Origin: Acetofilamentum sp.
Lineage (GTDB): Bacteria; Bacteroidota; Bacteroidia; Bacteroidales; DTU049
Direction of reading: 5' to 3'
NCBI GenBank assembly: GCA_020720525.1
Contig: DYON01000164.1
Location: 1 to 5,929 of the forward strand
DNA length: 5,929 bases
Made by a program: the position numbers and the translations under genes
The notes under the pieces: generated by a model
What the model was told of the DNA's origin: nothing
Databases searched by the model: none
The model's input: the letters and a program-made list of their open reading frames with translations, nothing else
In this document: positions 1 to 3,683 of the stretch, piece after piece
Layout of the letters: the number at the start of each line of letters is the position of its first letter
How positions within the stretch are numbered: the stretch's first letter is position 1

Positions 1-39
1 GAGGAGAGAGAGCTGAAGGAAATCATGGGGCAAAGATAA
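1..39 (+). CDS. Possible C-terminal end of a gene entering from the left
   Basis: Frame 1 is open from the window edge to a TAA at 37-39 and reads EERELKEIMGQR. The residues are charged and helix-like, as many protein C-termini are, and an AT-rich, stop-dense stretch follows directly. Twelve codons are too few to name a family or to exclude a chance open frame. I list it only as a likely gene tail. Confidence 0.3.
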   Translation, partial: EERELKEIMGQR

Positions 40-107
40 TATATTACTTAGAATATAGGCGGATATTTAACATTACGAGTAATTATATAAATAGATTGAT
101 TGTCAAT

Positions 108-132
108 CCCACCCCACCATTTCCACCACCCC
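108..132 (-). other. G-rich tract on the minus strand (possible two-tier quadruplex)
   Basis: The plus strand is a C/A-only-like run inside an otherwise AT-rich spacer (40-225). Its complement has six G runs in 25 nt, of lengths 4, 2, 2, 2, 4 and 3, separated by short T/A linkers. Only three runs reach three Gs, so a stable three-tier quadruplex is not predicted, but a two-tier one is possible. No gene is recognisable in 40-225. The tract has no clear relation to a promoter or terminator. Confidence 0.25.
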
Positions 133-225
133 TACATCTACCACTTCAAAATTAGAAATTTTCCCAATTTTTTGCTTGTAATAAAAGGTTTTATCTAATA
201 TAATGCTCTCGAAAAAAAATGAAGC

Positions 226-528
226 ATGATTAAGCATATTGTTCTCTGGAATTTTCATGAAAACGCGTTTGGAAAAAGTAAAAGCGTAAACCTGATTGAA
301 GCACGCAGGCGACTTTTGTCGATGTAAGGCAAAATTGTTGGTTTACTTTCCATTGAATGTGGAATCAACATTACAAACGATGCCGCTGCATACGATTTGG
401 CTTTGTTTTGCACATTCGAGAATGAATAATCACTGAAAATATACCAAACACATCCTGTTCACGAAGAAGTGAAAAAGTATATTTCGCAAGTACGCGATTT
501 GCGAGCCTTGGTCGATTACTGCTGCTAG
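226..528 (+). pseudogene. Broken stress-responsive alpha/beta barrel (Dabb) protein gene
   Basis: Reading from ATG 226 to TAG 526-528 gives 100 codons with no frameshift, the usual size of a single Dabb domain (PF07876-type dimeric ferredoxin-like fold). The family hallmarks are visible: the opening MIKHIVLWNF with its conserved histidine, GKIVGLLSIECG, AAYDLALFCTFEN, IYQTHPVHEEVKKY, and the closing RALVDY. Two in-frame TAA codons interrupt it at 325-327 (codon 34) and 427-429 (codon 68). At those places the family usually has Lys (before GKIxGL) and Glu or another charged residue, so each stop could come from one substitution (AAA or GAA to TAA). TAA is a true stop for rpsT and the GT gene here, so recoding is unlikely. 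Dabb proteins are small dimers of mostly unknown role. The gene converges on the corA-like gene with 22 nt between them. A sequencing error is a possible alternative, but two would be needed. Confidence 0.87.
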
Positions 529-550
529 TGCAAAAACAGTTTGTTAAAAG

Positions 551-1546
551 CTATTTTTCCCTATCCATCCTATTCAACCAAAAATAGCTCAGCAATCCCA
601 TTATTGTAAGAATTACCATTAAAATTGAATACGATTTTTGCCAATTTTCAAAGCCAGTCATCATGGTGAATTCCGACATTCCACCAATTCCTGCAATAAG
701 GGTCAAAGGCATGAAAATGGTGGTGATAAAAGTGAGCCGCCTAACTGTTTTATTGGTGTTGTTGGCTGCTATTGCCATCTGGTTATTTGCCATTGCCAGA
801 TGAAGTTCAATTAAGCTTTTGGTTGCATCGCGGCACGATTCGGCTTGCTCGAAAAGACGAATTGCATGGTCGTTAATATCGCGAAATAGGTATAGCGAGT
901 TCGAATCGATAAAATCGGTGTCGTTGCGAATTATTTTTGATAAAATTTCTCGTTCATGAAATAGGCTTTTTCGAAGCGAAACAAAAGAGTTGCGGAGTTT
1001 TTGAATTCTTTGAAAATCGAGACTAGAACTGTTGATAATGAGATTTCCTTCGAGTGCTTCTAATTCGTCTTCGAGAACTTCCAATGCTATCATCTTTTCA
1101 TCCACAATTTTATCGAGCAGTAAATGCAAAAGCCACGATGGTCCACTTCTCCAATTGCCAGAATCTGAAGTTGCAATTCGTTCTGCCATTTTTGCAATCA
1201 CGCTATTTAATGCTTCGGAGCGGGTTACAGATATGAGAAAGCTTTTGCTAATGAAGATATTTACCTCTTCGGCCGACCAGCCATTTCCTTCGTCGTGAAA
1301 TGTGTTGAATAAAATATGGGTATAGTTGGCAAACGATTCAATTTTTGGAATTTGATCATCGTCCATGCAGTCTTCAATCGACAGCGAATTCAGTCCATAT
1401 ACTTCGGGAAGTGCTTTTAGCTCATCTTCGCTCGGCTTGAAAAAGTGATGCCAGATATAGCCGTTTTGAACATCAGGAATTTCGAACGATTTTGTTTTGC
1501 AGGCTTTATCGTCTGGCAGAATCAGCAAGGAGTGATTGGTGTTCAT
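551..1546 (-). CDS. corA: CorA-family divalent metal ion channel with a GGMS signature
   Basis: The 331-aa protein has the CorA layout: a soluble alpha/beta N-terminal domain (about 1-140), a long helical stalk (about 145-265) rich in charged residues, and two C-terminal membrane segments (about 271-291 and 306-326) with a short loop between them and a basic tail NRMDREK. The first segment ends MPLTLIAGIGGMSEF, which aligns with the CorA pore motif MPLTxIAGIYGMNF. CorA proteins are homopentameric inner-membrane channels that take up Mg2+, and some transport Co2+, Ni2+ or Zn2+. Here the signature Tyr-Gly-Met-Asn is Gly288-Gly289-Met290-Ser291, lacking the Asn regarded as needed for Mg2+ selection, so the ion and direction of transport are uncertain. 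The loop EFTMMTGFENWQKS has few of the acidic residues seen in classical CorA loops. The start is the first ATG, directly downstream of a -7 box. The gene appears monocistronic. Confidence 0.9.
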   Translation of the reverse strand: MNTNHSLLILPDDKACKTKSFEIPDVQNGYIWHHFFKPSEDELKALPEVYGLNSLSIEDCMDDDQIPKIESFANYTHILFNTFHDEGNGWSAEEVNIFISKSFLISVTRSEALNSVIAKMAERIATSDSGNWRSGPSWLLHLLLDKIVDEKMIALEVLEDELEALEGNLIINSSSLDFQRIQKLRNSFVSLRKSLFHEREILSKIIRNDTDFIDSNSLYLFRDINDHAIRLFEQAESCRDATKSLIELHLAMANNQMAIAANNTNKTVRRLTFITTIFMPLTLIAGIGGMSEFTMMTGFENWQKSYSILMVILTIMGLLSYFWLNRMDREK

Positions 1547-1550
1547 TGTT

Positions 1551-1558
1551 CAAAATTA
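1551..1558 (-). promoter_or_regulatory. Putative -7 box of the corA-like gene
   Basis: The minus strand reads TAATTTTG, an exact match to the Bacteroidota -7 consensus TAnnTTTG and identical to the box upstream of tRNA-Glu. Only four bases separate it from the corA-like ATG (1546), so transcription would start at or next to the start codon, giving a leaderless or nearly leaderless mRNA. I see no convincing TTTG -33 element at the usual distance. Sequence match only. Confidence 0.45.
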
Positions 1559-1598
1559 TTCCATAAAGGTATGAAATTATGAATGTGCAGTAAGAAAA

Positions 1599-1613
1599 AT
1601 CGATGCCATCGAT
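1599..1613. repeat. 15-nt palindrome upstream of the corA-like gene
   Basis: ATCGATG C CATCGAT is a perfect 7-bp inverted repeat around one central base, lying 53-67 nt upstream of the corA-like start codon and about 40 nt upstream of its -7 box. That position and symmetry fit a dimeric regulator's operator. A second weak dyad, GGCTAT (1615-1620) with ATAGCC (1647-1652), follows. No regulator family is suggested by the sequence. Confidence 0.4.
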
Positions 1614-1709
1614 CGGCTATGGTTTTGTGAGCTATTCGAAATTTAGATAGCCACTTAGTTTGTTGCATGGCAAATTACAATTGTTGCGACGCGAATAATT
1701 TAAAGGCAT

Positions 1710-1734
1710 AAAAAAACCCGCTCGAAGCGGGTTT
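1710..1734 (-). terminator. Intrinsic terminator of rpsT
   Basis: On the minus strand, AAACCCGC (1734-1727), a five-base loop TTCGA and GCGGGTTT (1721-1714) form a perfect 8-bp GC-cored hairpin that runs into a T tract ending at 1710. It starts five bases after the rpsT stop codon. This is a textbook Rho-independent terminator and separates the tRNA-rpsT unit from the corA-like gene downstream. The T tract lies only on the minus-strand side, so it is not clearly bidirectional. Confidence 0.92.
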
Positions 1735-1739
1735 GAATA

Positions 1740-1991
1740 TTATAGAGCGTTGAGCTTTTTCGTGAGTTTCGATTTCAGGTTCGAAGCCTTGTTTTTGTGA
1801 ATAATACCGCGCTTGGCATTTTTGTCGATAAGCGAAATAAGCGAAACAAAGGTTGCCGATGCTTCAGTTTTTTCAGATAAACTTCTGAACTTGCGAATGG
1901 CATTGCGCATCGTCTTACTGTAGTAACGATTGTAAATTTTCTTCGTGTTGTTGCTGCGTATGCGCTTCAATGATGACTTATGATTTGCCAT
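1740..1991 (-). CDS. rpsT: 30S ribosomal protein S20
   Basis: The 83-aa, strongly basic protein begins MANHKSSLKRIRSN, the characteristic S20 N-terminus (MANxKSAxKRxR), and continues with alternating Lys/Arg-rich helices (KKIYNRYYSKTMRNAIRKF) and the late region GIIHKNKASNLKSKLTKKL that corresponds to the family's K(G)xIHKNxAxRxKSRL motif. S20 is a primary binder of 16S rRNA in the small subunit. Length is close to the family norm of 82-90 aa. The start is fixed by the conserved MANHKS. The gene begins 16 nt after the 3' end of tRNA-Glu with no promoter motif in between, so it is probably transcribed from the tRNA promoter. The stop codon is followed at once by a strong intrinsic terminator. 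Confidence 0.98.
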   Translation of the reverse strand: MANHKSSLKRIRSNNTKKIYNRYYSKTMRNAIRKFRSLSEKTEASATFVSLISLIDKNAKRGIIHKNKASNLKSKLTKKLNAL

Positions 1992-2007
1992 TTTTTTTCA
2001 ATTTATG

Positions 2008-2082
2008 TAGCCCGTAGGGGATTCGAACCCCTGATTTCCAGGATGAAAACCTGGCGTCCTAGGCCGACTAGACGAACGGGCC
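2008..2082 (-). tRNA. tRNA-Glu (anticodon TTC)
   Basis: The minus strand folds into a 75-nt cloverleaf. The acceptor stem is GGCCCGT with ACGGGCT (1:72 is a G-U wobble, the rest are Watson-Crick). The D arm begins TCGTC and closes with GACG. The anticodon stem CCAGG/CCTGG encloses the loop TTTTCAT, giving anticodon TTC (Glu). The T arm is AGGGG-TTCGAAT-CCCCT. The discriminator is A at 2008. The next bases are CAT, so the CCA tail is not encoded and must be added, as is usual in Bacteroidota. The sequence around the D and anticodon arms closely parallels E. coli tRNA-Glu. Confidence 0.97.
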
Positions 2083-2097
2083 ATTGTTTTGGGACTG

Positions 2098-2127
2098 CAA
2101 AATTAATACATTTTTTTTATCTGCAAA
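2098..2127 (-). promoter_or_regulatory. Promoter of the tRNA-Glu-rpsT unit
   Basis: The minus strand carries TTTG (2127-2124), an 18-nt spacer and TAATTTTG (2105-2098). This matches the Bacteroidota primary sigma consensus TTTG / TAnnTTTG at normal spacing. The -7 box ends 15 nt before the tRNA 5' end, giving an expected 5' leader of about 10 nt for RNase P to remove. A run of ten As on the minus strand (2148-2139) lies just upstream of the -33 element and could act as an UP-like or bent-DNA activator. This is the best-formed promoter in the window. Confidence 0.75.
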
Positions 2128-2146
2128 ATATTTTCTACTTTTTTTT

Positions 2147-2842
2147 TTAGAAAACATTCCCTTCTTCTGCTTTGAACTTGAATCCCAGCTTTTTACTGGT
2201 TTTAATTTGCATTTGATCAAGAGTGCTTGCAAAGTCCATTACATTCACTTCTTGTATGGCTTCGAATGGTGGCGAAGGCAGGTCGAAGTTGATGGTGTGT
2301 AGAATAGAAGCCATGAGCATTTTTCTGATTTTGGCAGAACTGATTTTATCGGACTCGAAACTTATTCCAACCTGATTCATCTCGCGCCGTCCTTCAATAA
2401 AGAAATGATTGTCGATATTGATGAAAACGCGACCAATTAAAATTCCCGAATCGTTCATGCGTTGGTATTTGAACGAATCGGACAAGAAATTGTAAATATG
2501 AATGATTCCGCAAAACCTGCGATTGGGGTCTTCGCGTAAATAATGTGTTCGCATTTGCTCGTGATGAATGCCCAAATCGAATACATTGCTATGCATGAAG
2601 AATATCAGAACATCGCCGCCAAACTTCATTTCAAATTCGAAATCGCTGCGGTCGTTAATCTCAAGTGGAATAACTCGCTTCCTATTCATCATGCTACTGC
2701 GCATATCTTTTACCATGAATTCTGCCTCTTTTTTGATAAGCGAAAGGGCATTGAATGTGTTGGTGTAAATATCTTGCTTTAAGTTGGATTTGCCTTCCAA
2801 ATGAAGCGACAATTTTTTAATGCTGTTGAGTTCGGTAAGCAT
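2147..2842 (-). CDS. Conserved-looking protein of unknown function (231 aa)
   Basis: I do not recognise the family. The 231-aa protein has no signal peptide or membrane segment and looks cytoplasmic. The N-terminal part (about 1-55) is helical and basic (LNSIKKLSLHLEG, NALSLIKKEAEFMVKDMR). The centre (about 57-150) looks mainly beta-strand, with DFEFEMKFGGDVLIFFMHSNVF, GIIHIYNFLSD, and GILIGRVFINIDNHFFIEG. A helix follows (about 165-185, SDKISSAKIRKMLMASIL), then a lysine-rich C-terminus (KTSKKLGFKFKAEEG). Patterned hydrophobics and ordinary codon use support a real gene. The ATG at 2842 lies 16 nt downstream of a TATATTTG -7 box. The stop codon overlaps the A tract upstream of the tRNA-Glu promoter, and no terminator hairpin is visible, so some read-through into the tRNA is possible. 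No function can be inferred from its neighbours. Confidence 0.87.
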   Translation of the reverse strand: MLTELNSIKKLSLHLEGKSNLKQDIYTNTFNALSLIKKEAEFMVKDMRSSMMNRKRVIPLEINDRSDFEFEMKFGGDVLIFFMHSNVFDLGIHHEQMRTHYLREDPNRRFCGIIHIYNFLSDSFKYQRMNDSGILIGRVFINIDNHFFIEGRREMNQVGISFESDKISSAKIRKMLMASILHTINFDLPSPPFEAIQEVNVMDFASTLDQMQIKTSKKLGFKFKAEEGNVF

Positions 2843-2858
2843 GTTGTTCGATTTTCGA

Positions 2859-2866
2859 CAAATATA
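2859..2866 (-). promoter_or_regulatory. Putative -7 box of the 231-aa protein gene
   Basis: The minus strand reads TATATTTG, an exact TAnnTTTG match, ending 16 nt before the ATG at 2842. No clear TTTG is found at the -33 distance; the upstream sequence is an A/T run. The predicted leader is about 10 nt. Confidence 0.45.
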
Positions 2867-2997
2867 ATAAATTTAAAAAACTGAATCTTATTTATTTTAT
2901 TGTTGGCTATTGCAATGTACCAACGCTCGATACCAGTTTGTGAATATTGATTTTGCTGTTTATAGCATCTCCAAAATCACACTAAAATCGATTTAGC

Positions 2998-3157
2998 TCT
3001 CCCATTTTGAGGTGTTTGTTGCAGACACCATGCAATCGTCTGCAATGTGTCCGACAATAAATTCAACAAAATAATTCTCCAGCTACCGCACGATTGCATA
3101 GTGTGGTGTTTTAGAAGATAAAAACACCAATCCAAATTAGAAACTGTCTCCCATTTT
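2998..3157. repeat. Nested inverted repeats bounded by an 11-bp direct repeat in the divergent spacer
   Basis: This part of the 341-nt non-coding spacer 2843-3183 has several repeats that I checked base by base. TCTCCCATTTT occurs at 2998-3008 and again at 3147-3157. Between them, GGTGT (3011-3015) pairs with ACACC (3025-3029). TTGCAGAC (3019-3026) pairs with GTCTGCAA (3038-3045). ATGCAATCGT (3030-3039) pairs with ACGATTGCAT (3090-3099), and past one mismatch the flanking ACAC and GTGT also pair. TGGTGTTTT (3104-3112) pairs with AAAACACCA (3121-3129). Both arms share the order GGTGTTT, ACACC, ATGCAATCGT, so the whole is an imperfect long inverted repeat about 120 bp long. It has no coding potential or T-tract terminator. 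A small non-autonomous element remnant, a structured RNA or an operator region are all possible. The rest of the spacer (2867-2997) holds only the short palindrome AAATCGATTT. Confidence 0.45.
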
Positions 3158-3159
3158 AT

Positions 3160-3167
3160 TATCTTTG
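3160..3167 (+). promoter_or_regulatory. Putative -7 box of the DUF3127 gene
   Basis: TATCTTTG matches the Bacteroidota -7 consensus TAnnTTTG exactly and ends 16 nt before the ATG at 3184, giving a leader of about 10 nt. No good TTTG -33 element lies 17-24 nt upstream. The box sits three bases after the right-hand copy of the 11-bp direct repeat, so the repeat region is the immediate upstream regulatory DNA of this gene. Confidence 0.5.
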
Positions 3168-3183
3168 CTCAAAAAATACAACT

Positions 3184-3561
3184 ATGGAATTAGCAGGTAA
3201 AATAATTCAGGTGCTCGAAGTAGCAAGCGGGCAGGGAGCAAACGGAACTTGGAAACGTCAAGATTTTATTCTTGAAATTCCTGGTCAGTATCCCAAAAAA
3301 GTTTGCATCACCATTTTTGGCGATAAGGTTGAACAATTTGCAGTGAAATCTGGCGACGATGTGAAGGTGGAAGCCGATATCGAAAGCCGCGAGTACAATG
3401 GGCGTTGGTACACCAGCGTGAAAGCTTGGAAAGTCGAAAAAGCTGGTGGCGATATGCAAGACCGCTTGCCCGATTACGACTATTCGCAAGATGCAACTCC
3501 AAACAAATCGACCAATCCAATTGACCTCACCATAAGCGAAGACGACGACTTGCCTTTCTGA
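3184..3561 (+). CDS. DUF3127 family protein with an SSB-like acidic C-terminal tip
   Basis: The 125-aa protein matches the DUF3127 pattern as I know it: MELAGKIIQVLEV at the start, then GTWKRQDFILEIPG, YPKKVCITIFGDKV, GDDVKVEADIESREYNGRWYTSVKAW. This five-strand layout resembles an OB fold (about residues 1-86). A polar, disordered linker follows (about 88-116) and the protein ends ISEDDDLPF. That tip closely resembles the C-terminus of bacterial SSB (E. coli DDDIPF), the peptide that recruits SSB-binding repair and replication proteins. OB fold, flexible linker and acidic tip is the same plan as SSB, so a single-stranded DNA or RNA binding role is a reasonable inference, not shown. The function of DUF3127 is not established to my knowledge. 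The first ATG is used, after a TATCTTTG box. A 122-nt spacer separates it from the GT gene, which has its own promoter-like motif. Confidence 0.93.
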   Translation: MELAGKIIQVLEVASGQGANGTWKRQDFILEIPGQYPKKVCITIFGDKVEQFAVKSGDDVKVEADIESREYNGRWYTSVKAWKVEKAGGDMQDRLPDYDYSQDATPNKSTNPIDLTISEDDDLPF

Positions 3562-3642
3562 GAATTTAAGACAATACAATTGAGTTGTTCCTTCCTCACT
3601 AAAGCATTTATGGCTTTCTTCATACGATTGCCGTCTCTTGTA

Positions 3643-3678
3643 TTTGGCTTCATTGTTTTTGCTAATTTCATACATTTG
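3643..3678 (+). promoter_or_regulatory. Putative promoter of the glycosyltransferase fusion gene
   Basis: TTTG (3643-3646) and TACATTTG (3671-3678) match the Bacteroidota -33/-7 elements, with a 24-nt gap at the long end of what is usual. The -7 box ends five bases before the ATG at 3684, so the transcript would begin at or beside the start codon. The corA-like gene has the same arrangement. This suggests that the GT gene is transcribed separately from the DUF3127 gene. Confidence 0.5.
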
Positions 3679-3683
3679 CACCA

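Noticed and set aside
226..528. Alternative genetic code or stop-codon read-through to explain the TAA codons in the Dabb gene
   Set aside because: TAA ends rpsT and the GT fusion gene normally in this window, and the sites resemble ordinary Lys/Glu positions. Pseudogenisation is simpler.
1032..1298. Plus-strand open frame of 88 codons inside the corA-like gene
   Set aside because: Fully antisense to a recognisable CorA domain, with Ser-rich shadow composition.
2084..2302. Plus-strand open frame of 72 codons
   Set aside because: Covers the tRNA promoter and is antisense to the end of the 231-aa protein gene. The product is dominated by Phe, Leu and Cys from T-rich DNA.
3011..3129. CRISPR-like array in the divergent spacer
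   Set aside because: The repeats are inverted rather than direct, differ in length and are not evenly spaced. No cas gene is present.
3562..3600. Possible terminator after the DUF3127 gene
   Set aside because: ACAAT-TGA-GTTGT is only a 5-bp stem with one G-T pair and no T tract.
3480..3671. Minus-strand open frame of 63 codons, starting MKLAKTMKPNTRDGNR
   Set aside because: The first half lies in the spacer and looks mildly protein-like, but the second half is antisense to the DUF3127 C-terminus, it matches no family I know and it has no -7 box upstream. Most likely chance.
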